A stretch of DNA of 5,908 nt from Acetofilamentum sp. (GTDB lineage Bacteria > Bacteroidota > Bacteroidia > Bacteroidales > JAFGUD01), in NCBI GenBank assembly GCA_020722645.1, contig DYKL01000229.1, positions 1-5,908 of the forward strand, read 5' to 3'. A model generated the notes under the pieces. That model made no database searches. It was not told where the DNA came from and was given only the letters and a program-made list of their open reading frames with translations. The translations under genes were made by a program, and so were the position numbers. Below, piece after piece: positions 1 through 5,527 of this stretch. Every line of letters begins with the position of its first letter. The first letter of the stretch is position 1.

Positions 1-154
1 CGTTATTGGACAAGGTGGTTAAAATTCTCTTCAAATATTTATCTGAAATTTTCAATTCTTTTACTAAATCGGTAGCAGAATACAATTCATTTTTTTTAAG
101 TGCCATATAGCTTATCGATCTGATTGCATATTGTGCTGTATTTGATAAATTCAT
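1..154 (-). CDS. Rrf2-family transcriptional regulator, N-terminal fragment (cut by window edge)
   Basis: Reading leftward from the ATG at 154-152 gives 51 codons without a stop, beginning MNLSNTAQYAIRSISYMALK and running off the window. The opening (NTAQYAIR...YMA, then YSATDLVKELKISDKYLKRIL at about residues 25-45) matches the winged helix-turn-helix start of the Rrf2 family, with the recognition helix at about residues 37-47. The family is usually 130-160 residues long, so about two thirds is missing, including the region near residues 90-105 where Fe-S-binding members carry their cysteines. It cannot be said whether this is an IscR/NsrR-like sensor or a cluster-free member. Family knowledge: dimeric cytoplasmic DNA-binding proteins, often autoregulatory. 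No strong Shine-Dalgarno precedes the ATG. A Bacteroidetes-type promoter and a dyad lie about 30-80 bases upstream, which supports this start. Confidence 0.85.
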   Translation of the reverse strand, partial: MNLSNTAQYAIRSISYMALKKNELYSATDLVKELKISDKYLKRILTTLSNN

Positions 155-185
155 ACTTCTGTTCAATAAAAATTTAATCTCGCTG

Positions 186-216
186 CAAAGATAAAAATAA
201 GTTTTTAAATAAACAA
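186..216 (-). promoter_or_regulatory. Bacteroidetes-type promoter of the Rrf2 gene
   Basis: On the minus strand TATCTTTG (193-186) fits the -7 consensus TAnnTTTG, and TTG (216-214) lies 20 bases upstream, close to the usual -33 element and spacing. Transcription would start near position 180, giving a leader of about 25 bases before the ATG at 154. This is a motif match only. Confidence 0.6.
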
Positions 217-233
217 TACTTTGTTGTAGTATT
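215..233. promoter_or_regulatory. 19-bp dyad overlapping the Rrf2 -33 element, candidate operator
   Basis: AATACT (215-220) and AGTATT (228-233) are perfect inverted 6-bp arms around a 7-base spacer, and two further outer base pairs match after one mismatch (212-213 with 235-236). The left arm overlaps the -33 element of the Rrf2 promoter. An autorepressor would bind in such a position, and many Rrf2 proteins control their own gene. It does not match an IscR or NsrR consensus that I can recall, so the role is inferred from position and symmetry. Confidence 0.4.
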
Positions 234-479
234 TTTAAAATTTTATCAATCGAGTAAACATTTTTCAACTGTAAGTTTTTTTGTGACACTGTCAAAACAG
301 CCTTTAATACATTGATTAATAATGATATAACAGAGGTTTGTCGAAACACAAGTCATTTATAATTAATAAATCACATAAAAATAATAGTTTGTTTAGTAAT
401 CACAAACGAAACTTATTGATAACAAATGAATTGCAAAAATATTTTTTTCAAATATAAAATAATTTATGAACCGAGACTT

Positions 480-547
480 TGCTATCTCAACAGCTTGCTC
501 CGATTTATCGGGGAAGTTAATAATGAGGGTTAAGGTACTTGATAGCA
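480..547. repeat. Inverted repeat enclosing a small hairpin
   Basis: TGCTATC (480-486) and GATAGCA (541-547) are perfect 7-bp inverted arms. Between them CCGA (500-503) and TCGG (508-511) close a TTTA loop, and the stem extends outward through a T-G wobble and one C-G pair. The nested form resembles other short Bacteroidetes intergenic palindromes; function unknown. Confidence 0.4.
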
Positions 548-674
548 GTTCTGTATAAATATTCAACACATTTACGAAATATAAAACATTATTGTCCGAA
601 ACATAAAATACTATATTATAAGACTTTACATTTTAAAATTGCAATCAAAAGTATATATAAAACTTTTTATTTCG

Positions 675-693
675 TTTAAGACTTCGTCTTAAA
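675..693. repeat. Hairpin 1: 8-bp perfect stem, 3-base loop
   Basis: TTTAAGAC (675-682), loop TTC, GTCTTAAA (686-693). The stem is perfect. It lies 12 bases before a second hairpin of exactly the same geometry. No gene lies close enough on either strand for it to be an obvious terminator. Confidence 0.6.
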
Positions 694-705
694 TGCTCAA
701 ATAAC

Positions 706-729
706 TGCAAGTTTGTAACTTGCATTTTT
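706..729. repeat. Hairpin 2: 8-bp perfect stem, 3-base loop, followed by five T
   Basis: TGCAAGTT (706-713), loop TGT, AACTTGCA (717-724), then TTTTT (725-729). On the plus strand this has the outline of a Rho-independent terminator, but no plus-strand gene precedes it, so it is listed as a repeat hairpin. It could end an unrecognised transcript. Confidence 0.55.
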
Positions 730-758
730 CACCCGCCTTTTCGTCTCTGCGAGGCAAA

Positions 759-808
759 CGTCATTGCGAGTGAGAAGCAAAAAAAATTTTGCATAAAAGT
801 AGAATGAC
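759..808. repeat. Short GTCATT...AATGAC palindromic element
   Basis: CGTCATTGCGAG starts at 759, and AATGAC at 803-808 is the inverse of GTCATT at 760-765. Inside lies GCAAAA (777-782), AAAA, TTTTGC (787-792), a 6-bp hairpin. CGTCATTGCGAG resembles CGTCATTACGAC on the reverse strand of the larger element at 896-983, so this is probably a shortened or decayed relative. Confidence 0.5.
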
Positions 809-895
809 AATAAAAAAAACGAAGTTTGTGTAAATTTGTAACTGCTCATGACTTAAACATGCAACTAACTAATAACCAACTATTTTAAAAAAGTT

Positions 896-983
896 GTCAT
901 AGGTAGGCACGAAGTAGCTGACTCGCTAAAAACAGTTCGAGTTTGAGATTACTTCCCACTTCGTCCCTTGTGGTCGTAATGAC
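896..983. repeat. 88-bp nested palindrome, dispersed-repeat type
   Basis: Three sets of inverted arms are nested: GTCAT (896-900) with ATGAC (979-983), ACGAAGT (909-915) with ACTTCGT (958-964), and ACTCG (921-925) with CGAGT (938-942) around a 12-base loop. The ends (GTCAT... and the reverse-strand CGTCATTACGA) recall the GTCATTGCGA palindromic repeats scattered between genes in many bacterial genomes. No coding capacity. REP- or MITE-like status is inferred from form only. Confidence 0.6.
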
Positions 984-1040
984 GCAAAGCGAATGAGAAT
1001 GCTAACGACAAATTGTCAATACAAGGTTTCGGACAATAAT

Positions 1041-1066
1041 GATTACAAATCCAAAAAAGCAGTGAT
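1041..1066. repeat. 26-bp direct repeat, copy 1
   Basis: Begins GATTACAAATCC and ends AAAAGCAGTGAT. The copy at 1124-1149 differs at one base (C1052 becomes T1135). Its first base is the last base of the right-hand 16-bp inverted repeat. It forms the left half of the hairpin at 1047-1081. Confidence 0.75.
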
Positions 1067-1081
1067 TGCTAATTTGGATTT
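1047..1081. repeat. 35-base hairpin built on direct repeat copy 1
   Basis: AAATCCAAA (1047-1055) pairs perfectly with TTTGGATTT (1073-1081). After a 2x2 AA/AA internal loop, AGCA (1058-1061) pairs with TGCT (1067-1070) around GTGAT. It lies about 80 bases past the stop of the minus-strand ATPase gene and might help end that transcript, but no U-tract follows on that strand. Confidence 0.5.
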
Positions 1082-1123
1082 ACTATCCGAATTCAACTAA
1101 TCGACTGATTTATAGAATTTTAA

Positions 1124-1149
1124 GATTACAAATCTAAAAAAGCAGTGAT
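1124..1149. repeat. 26-bp direct repeat, copy 2
   Basis: Second copy of the repeat at 1041-1066, with 25 of 26 bases identical and an 83-base offset. It ends 14 bases from the stop codon of the ATPase gene. This copy lacks the matching right arm, so it does not fold like copy 1. Confidence 0.75.
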
Positions 1150-1163
1150 ATTGTAAAAACACT

Positions 1164-3776
1164 TTAGTTATTAAATCCGAAAGATTTACCTTTTTGTTTT
1201 TCAACAACAAGATGTTTTATATCATCGGTAGTAACAGTTCGGATATTGTCGAAAGTTCTCTGATCTTTATTGGTATCAGCCATTCTGAGGTTTTGACGGC
1301 GAACAATATCTTCAATTAATTTTCTGACTTCACGGGCATTACCGAAATATTTGTCTTTGGATTTGTAAATTTCAGTAAGATAAGCCAGAAAATAATTTTT
1401 TGCTGTATCGTCAAATATTAAATCTCGTTCACCAAGCATAAATTCAGCAATCAGCAGCAGTTCCTGTTCTGAATAATCTCTGAAGTGCATTATTTTGTCG
1501 AAACGAGACATTAATCCCGGATTTGCTTTCATAAATCTATCCATGTTATCGGGATAACCGGCAGCAATAACTGCAAATTTACCGCGATGGTCTTCCATAG
1601 TTTTCAAAATTACTTCTACTGCCTCACCGCCAAAGCTGTTATGCTGGTCATCAGTAAGACCATAGGCTTCATCAATGAACAAGACACCACCCATAGCCTG
1701 ATCGAGCATTTCTTTTGTTTTAATGGCAGTCTGCCCAACGTATCCGGCAATAAGCCCTTCGCGACCTGTTTCGACAACGTGACCTCGTTCAAGTAATCCG
1801 AGTGATTTGTAAATTTTTCCGAGAATACGGGCAACAGTTGTTTTCCCTGTACCGGGATTTCCGGTAAAAACAGCGTGCATAGAAAAGCTGTTTAGAACAT
1901 CACGTCCTATTTCGCGGTAATATCTTACCAATTTTATAAGTTCAACAACATCTGTTTTAATATTGTCCAAGCCGATTAATTTATTCAAATCGTCGGCTGC
2001 ATCTTGCAAACCTTGTTCATCAACTTCAATGTCAATTTTTGAAGCAGAAGAAGTACGTAACATTGACTGAACGTCAGCTTTCAAGATAGTAGAAATCTGT
2101 TCTTTTGATAAATTTTTAAAATTCGGGTCTTCTATTATTCTAAGTCCCATATTCATTTTAGCCTGATCAATCAAAGAATGAGCAAAACGGGCATTTCCAA
2201 AATTTTTGGTTCTGTTTCTGTATGCTTCAAGTAAAATTTTACGGATAATTTTCATTGCTTCCGGATCAATAGTAACAGCACGTTTTTCTGCACCATACTT
2301 TGCTATTTCGACTAATTCATCGGGGGTATAATCAGCAAAATGGAAATAATATTTGAATCTTGATTTCAAGCCGGGATTAGATTCAAGAAACACTTCCATT
2401 TCTTTTGGATAACCGGCAACCATAATTGCTATATCTCCCGGTCCGTCAGACATTTCTTTAATAATTATTTCAATAACCTCTCTTCCAAAGTCTTTTTCTT
2501 CTTCTTTAGTTCGGAATAATGCATAAGCTTCGTCAATAAACAAAATACCTCCACGTGCTTTGTCAATTGCTTTTTTGACTTTTGGTGCAGTTTGCCCGAT
2601 AAATTCACCAACCAAATCGGTTCTGTCAACTTCGTGCACGTGTCCGCCGGATAATAATCCCATTTGTTGGTATAATTTGCCCAGTAATCTGACGACTGTG
2701 GTTTTTCCTGTGCCGGGATTACCTGTGAATACGCTATGCAGAGTAAGTTTTTCTTCTTCTGTAAAACCTTTTTCCTGTCTGAGTTTTATAAAATCCAAAT
2801 ATTTGATGTGTTCGGTAATTTTTCGTTTAATTTCACGTAAACCAATCAATTCATTTAGTTTAGCCATTACATCTTCAATAGACTCCTGTTTCTCTTCTGC
2901 TTCTTTAACTTTTTGCTGAAGAGGTGAAGTAAATGTATTTTTTTCGAGTTTTGTTTCCCCTTCAACAAATTCTTCGCCCATTTCAAAAGATGTTGAAGCA
3001 ACCAAAGTATCCATAAAAACAACATTTACAAGGTACTTATCGTCATACCATGAGCCACCGTCATTATTTCCCCAGCCTGTGTAATAAGTAACTATTTCTC
3101 CTTTTTTGTTGGTAACTTTTTGAAACTCTTTAACATTAGCTTTAAGCTGACCTGCATCATCATAAAAATTAACAAAATATTCAAGATGCCAGTCTTTTGG
3201 AATTTTTGTTTTAATTTTCAGCTCAACCCATACATATTTTGTTTCTTTTATTTTAAAAACTTTTAAATACTTTTTATCAGTCGGTAAATCGTAAGGACCT
3301 TCAAAAAGTTTTAAACTAACTACATCGAAATAAGGATTATAAGTTTGTTTAACGACACCATACTCGTAAATATAGACATCTTTTGTAGCTACTTCTTCGT
3401 TATCAATAAAGGCACTGACTAAATAATTACCGGCTTCCCACCAACCACCAAATTTATCAACACCCCAACTTTTGTTGAAATAAACTACATTTTTGTCTTT
3501 TGCAATGGTTTGTTTACTTGAAAGATTGCATCTTTCAACCTTTGTTCCGTCATTTTCAAATTTATGGACTACAATTTTCAGTTCTGCTGACCAATCTTCT
3601 TCGTCAAACAATTTGTTGAAGAATGAAAACTCAAATCTTAAATAATTAATCTCTGACCTTTCAAAAACAACTCTGTATTTCCTTTTTGAATCTGCCATCC
3701 ATTCCGAAGATGAAAAAACTTCTAAGGCTCTAAATTTGTAGGGTTTACCGTATTTATATCCGGGTACTTTTGTCAT
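1164..3776 (-). CDS. Double AAA+ ATPase of the CbxX/CfqX (CbbX/SpoVK-like) type with duplicated N-terminal beta module
   Basis: 870 residues. About 16-137 and 152-267 are two related beta-rich repeats sharing a WG...GxW...YLV signature (W104-G105, W112, Y118-L-V; W235-G236, W243, Y248-L-V). A charged linker (about 270-300) leads to AAA+ domain 1: LIGL motif 310-313, Walker A GNPGTGKTT 352-360, pore-loop-like EFIGQTA 391-397, Walker B ILFIDEA with D415/E416, AGYP 454-457, arginine finger R473 in NPGLKSRF, sensor-2 FGNAR 526-530. Domain 2 repeats the plan: LIGL 600-603, Walker A 639-647, GYVGQTA 678-684, D702/E703, AGYP 739-742, R758, FGNAR 811-815. Both domains look able to hydrolyse ATP. Known relatives are hexameric remodellers (CbbX for rubisco, EccA in type VII secretion); here no rubisco or secretion gene is visible, so the target is unknown. 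No signal peptide or membrane segment, so probably cytoplasmic. The gene stands alone on its strand; the ATG at 3776 is the first in frame and lacks a clear Shine-Dalgarno. Confidence 0.93.
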   Translation of the reverse strand: MTKVPGYKYGKPYKFRALEVFSSSEWMADSKRKYRVVFERSEINYLRFEFSFFNKLFDEEDWSAELKIVVHKFENDGTKVERCNLSSKQTIAKDKNVVYFNKSWGVDKFGGWWEAGNYLVSAFIDNEEVATKDVYIYEYGVVKQTYNPYFDVVSLKLFEGPYDLPTDKKYLKVFKIKETKYVWVELKIKTKIPKDWHLEYFVNFYDDAGQLKANVKEFQKVTNKKGEIVTYYTGWGNNDGGSWYDDKYLVNVVFMDTLVASTSFEMGEEFVEGETKLEKNTFTSPLQQKVKEAEEKQESIEDVMAKLNELIGLREIKRKITEHIKYLDFIKLRQEKGFTEEEKLTLHSVFTGNPGTGKTTVVRLLGKLYQQMGLLSGGHVHEVDRTDLVGEFIGQTAPKVKKAIDKARGGILFIDEAYALFRTKEEEKDFGREVIEIIIKEMSDGPGDIAIMVAGYPKEMEVFLESNPGLKSRFKYYFHFADYTPDELVEIAKYGAEKRAVTIDPEAMKIIRKILLEAYRNRTKNFGNARFAHSLIDQAKMNMGLRIIEDPNFKNLSKEQISTILKADVQSMLRTSSASKIDIEVDEQGLQDAADDLNKLIGLDNIKTDVVELIKLVRYYREIGRDVLNSFSMHAVFTGNPGTGKTTVARILGKIYKSLGLLERGHVVETGREGLIAGYVGQTAIKTKEMLDQAMGGVLFIDEAYGLTDDQHNSFGGEAVEVILKTMEDHRGKFAVIAAGYPDNMDRFMKANPGLMSRFDKIMHFRDYSEQELLLIAEFMLGERDLIFDDTAKNYFLAYLTEIYKSKDKYFGNAREVRKLIEDIVRRQNLRMADTNKDQRTFDNIRTVTTDDIKHLVVEKQKGKSFGFNN

Positions 3777-4039
3777 ATTGTCTTTTTTTGCAAAAATAAA
3801 AAAAATAAAAAAATATTACTGATAATTTAATCCAAATTTTTATTAATAAAATTTACTTAAAACATTTTAATCTCAAAAACACTCCTAATAAACAACTCTT
3901 TAAATAAAAATATCACAAACAGACTATAAAAATTTAATCGCAGCACTTTGATTAAACGAAAAAAAAATTAAAAAGTTATTAAAATCAAAAGGATTTTTAA
4001 AATTTCAAGCGTATCTTATATAATACTAAAAATTTTATT

Positions 4040-4047
4040 TATATTTG
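4040..4047 (+). promoter_or_regulatory. Bacteroidetes -7 element for the dapA operon
   Basis: TATATTTG fits TAnnTTTG exactly and sits 60 bases before the first ATG of the operon, giving a leader of about 55 bases. No TTTG is seen at the expected -33 position (about 4017-4020), so the promoter may be weak or need an activator. Confidence 0.5.
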
Positions 4048-4070
4048 CATAAATTTCTTAACAAAAAGAA

Positions 4071-4084
4071 ATCAAACATTTGAT
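4071..4084. promoter_or_regulatory. 14-bp dyad in the leader of the dapA operon
   Basis: ATCAAA (4071-4076), CA, TTTGAT (4079-4084) is a perfect dyad 23 bases before the ATG at 4108 and downstream of the likely transcription start. A repressor site or small leader hairpin are both possible. Palindromes this short and AT-rich arise by chance easily. Confidence 0.25.
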
Positions 4085-4107
4085 ATTAAGCAAGATAAAT
4101 AATTAAG

Positions 4108-4641
4108 ATGGGAATGTTTCATAAATTCAAAATTTGGTTTATTAACAAAAAAATCGTAAAAATACCTAAACGTCAAAACAACAAATTCCATTATTTGAAC
4201 ACAGGAAAAAACATAGGTGTAATTATCGAATCAAACAATATAGAATTGGTAAAACGTGTAGAAGATTTTTTATTCTACCTTAAAGAAAAAAGAATTAATA
4301 TTGAAGAAATAAATATTATTAATAGGAAAATAACTAAAAATGATAATTTCTCACCTAAAACAATTTCGATTTATGGTTTAAAATGGATTAATTCTCCGGT
4401 TTTAAAAGAATTCTGCAACAAACAATTTGATTTATTATTCGTTTTTTATTTTAAGGAACAGCCTGAAATCAATTATATTTGTGCTTTATCAAATGCAGAT
4501 TTAAAAGTATCGCCTCATTACAATAACTTTAATTCTGCAGACCTGACGTTTATGCTTAAAGATAATTCTGACCCACAAGAATTTTTTAATGCAATCAAAA
4601 CATATTTAATTGACTATAATATAGAAAAAGAAGCTATATAA
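4108..4641 (+). CDS. Conserved Bacteroidetes hypothetical protein upstream of dapA (DUF6913-like)
   Basis: 177 residues with a basic start (FINKKIVKIPKRQ, residues 11-23), then an alternating alpha/beta pattern: GVIIESNN (37-44), a helix at about 45-60, INIEEINIINRK (63-74), then FDLLFVFYFKE (107-117). Near the C-terminus, LSNADLKVSPHYN (127-139) and ADLTFML (144-150) are the most motif-like stretches. No signal peptide and no full membrane segment. I associate this protein type, and its place directly before dapA, with Bacteroidetes; the DUF6913 label is from memory and should be read as likely rather than proven. It ends 12 bases before dapA, so the two are probably one transcript. No catalytic motif is recognised and no function is assigned. 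The ATG at 4108 follows a leader without a strong Shine-Dalgarno, as is common in this phylum. Confidence 0.8.
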   Translation: MGMFHKFKIWFINKKIVKIPKRQNNKFHYLNTGKNIGVIIESNNIELVKRVEDFLFYLKEKRINIEEINIINRKITKNDNFSPKTISIYGLKWINSPVLKEFCNKQFDLLFVFYFKEQPEINYICALSNADLKVSPHYNNFNSADLTFMLKDNSDPQEFFNAIKTYLIDYNIEKEAI

Positions 4642-4653
4642 CACAATAATTAT

Positions 4654-5523
4654 ATGATAAAACAAAAACTCACAGGAACAGGCGTTGCTACAGTAACCCC
4701 ATTTAAAGATGACAAAACAGTTGATTTTGATGCTTATTCGAAACTGATTGAATACTATATAAATAACGGTGTAAACTATATAGTAGTTTTAGGCACAACC
4801 GGCGAAAGTGCAACACTTAACAACCAAGAAAAAAACGACTTAATTGATTTTACAATATCTAAAGTAGATTCAAGAATTCCCGTAGTAGTAGGTTATGGAG
4901 GAAATGATACAAATTCGGTTATTGAGCAAATAAAAAATCGTAATTTTAAGGGAATTGACGCAATACTTTCAGTTTGTCCGTATTACAACAAACCTAATCA
5001 ACGCGGGATTATTGAACATTATAAGGCAATTGCCGATATTTCGTCGGTTCCGGTTATAATTTACAATGTCCCCGGACGTACCGGAGTTAACATATCTGCC
5101 GAAACAACACTAGAACTCGCAAAACACAAAAACATAGTTGCAGTAAAAGAAGCCTCAGGTAATTTAGCTCAGATTATGAAAATTTTACAGCACAAACCCG
5201 ATGATTTTATGCTTATTTCCGGTGATGATGCCCTTACTTATCCGATGATGACTATGGGGGCAAGCGGCGTGATTTCTGTAGTTGGTATGGCTGAACCAAA
5301 AAAAATGTCGGATATGGTGCGTTTATGTCTCGAAGGTAAATACGATGAAGCAAAAAAATTACACTTTGAACTTCTTGACATTACTGAAGCTATTTTTCAA
5401 GACGGCAGTCCGGCTGGGATTAAAGCTGTTTTATCTCTAAAAAATCTTATCAAATATAATTTAAGATTGCCTTTGGTTAAAGTAAACGACAAAACTTTTG
5501 AATTTATAAAAAGTTTACTGTAA
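4654..5523 (+). CDS. dapA: 4-hydroxy-tetrahydrodipicolinate synthase
   Basis: 289 residues, close to the 292 of E. coli DapA. It condenses pyruvate with L-aspartate-4-semialdehyde, the first committed step to meso-diaminopimelate and lysine, in the cytoplasm, usually as a tetramer. It is a class I aldolase TIM barrel. Visible residues, at a constant offset of 4 from E. coli: T48-T49 in GTTGES, Y111 in PYYNKP (109-114), Y137 and R142 in YNVPGRT (137-143), and Schiff-base K165 in VAVKEASG (162-169). GDDALT is at 190-195 near the pyruvate site. The catalytic set is complete, so the enzyme should be active. At the lysine allosteric site N84 and Y110 are kept, but E. coli H53, H56 and E84 correspond to N57, K60 and S88, hinting at weak or absent lysine inhibition. 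It follows the small hypothetical gene by 12 bases and is probably co-transcribed. A long palindrome follows the stop. Confidence 0.97.
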   Translation: MIKQKLTGTGVATVTPFKDDKTVDFDAYSKLIEYYINNGVNYIVVLGTTGESATLNNQEKNDLIDFTISKVDSRIPVVVGYGGNDTNSVIEQIKNRNFKGIDAILSVCPYYNKPNQRGIIEHYKAIADISSVPVIIYNVPGRTGVNISAETTLELAKHKNIVAVKEASGNLAQIMKILQHKPDDFMLISGDDALTYPMMTMGASGVISVVGMAEPKKMSDMVRLCLEGKYDEAKKLHFELLDITEAIFQDGSPAGIKAVLSLKNLIKYNLRLPLVKVNDKTFEFIKSLL

Positions 5524-5527
5524 TAAC

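Larger units (their letters stand above)
587..1041. repeat. 455-bp segment bounded by perfect 16-bp inverted repeats
   Basis: CATTATTGTCCGAAAC at 587-602 recurs exactly as its reverse complement at 1026-1041. The segment between carries two twin hairpins (675-693, 706-724) and two GTCATT-type palindromic elements (759-808, 896-983), and encodes no protein. Perfect terminal inverted repeats around a non-coding interior are the form of a miniature non-autonomous mobile element. The two arms could instead be separate copies of one short dispersed word. No clear target-site duplication is visible just outside the arms. Confidence 0.5.
155..1163. other. About 1 kb intergenic region without genes, rich in palindromes and repeats
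   Basis: No open frame here looks like a protein and no tRNA or rRNA is visible. The left part (about 155-475) is plain AT-rich sequence apart from the Rrf2 promoter. From about 480 to 1150 the sequence is dense in hairpins and repeats, listed separately, and is locally richer in G+C (notably 727-775 and 900-1000) than its surroundings. The mixture suggests accumulated, partly decayed dispersed repeat elements rather than a lost gene. Confidence 0.7.
3777..4107. other. Divergent AT-rich spacer between the ATPase gene and the dapA operon
   Basis: 331 bases without a gene. It holds A-runs near 3790-3812, a 7-bp inverted pair TTTAATC (3933-3939) and GATTAAA (3950-3956) around 10 bases, and a weaker stem AAAATC (3981-3986) with GATTTT (3992-3997). 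A promoter element for the rightward operon is at 4040-4047. For the leftward ATPase gene only an isolated TATTTTTG (minus strand, 3798-3791) fits the -7 consensus, with no matching -33 element. Confidence 0.6.

Noticed and set aside
434..441. Distal minus-strand promoter for the Rrf2 gene (TATTTTTG)
   Set aside because: It is nearly 280 bases from the start codon in plain AT-rich sequence, while a better promoter lies at 186-216.
706..729. Rho-independent terminator
   Set aside because: The hairpin plus T-run has the right form, but no plus-strand gene precedes it, so it is kept as a repeat hairpin only.
831..838. Plus-strand promoter (TAAATTTG)
   Set aside because: There is no -33 element at the right spacing and no plus-strand gene follows.
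1041..1149. CRISPR array
   Set aside because: There are only two copies of the 26-bp repeat at an 83-base offset, with no third copy and no cas gene in the window.
1587..1796. Plus-strand open frame of 69 codons
   Set aside because: It lies antisense inside the second AAA+ domain of the ATPase gene, whose motifs are clear on the minus strand; the plus frame has no family resemblance.
1616..1834. Second minus-strand open frame of 72 codons
   Set aside because: It is an out-of-frame shadow within the same ATPase domain and shows no motif.
2560..2919. Plus-strand open frame of 119 codons
   Set aside because: It is antisense to the Walker A/B region of the first AAA+ domain, with serine/cysteine-rich shadow composition and no recognisable domain.
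1164..3776. Rubisco activase CbbX or type VII secretion EccA identity for the ATPase
   Set aside because: The AAA+ modules are of that family, but there are two of them, the N-terminus is beta-rich, and no rubisco or secretion gene is in the window.
3791..3798. Promoter of the ATPase gene (TATTTTTG on the minus strand)
   Set aside because: It fits the -7 consensus but lies in an A/T homopolymer-rich stretch, has no -33 partner, and would leave only about 9 bases of leader.
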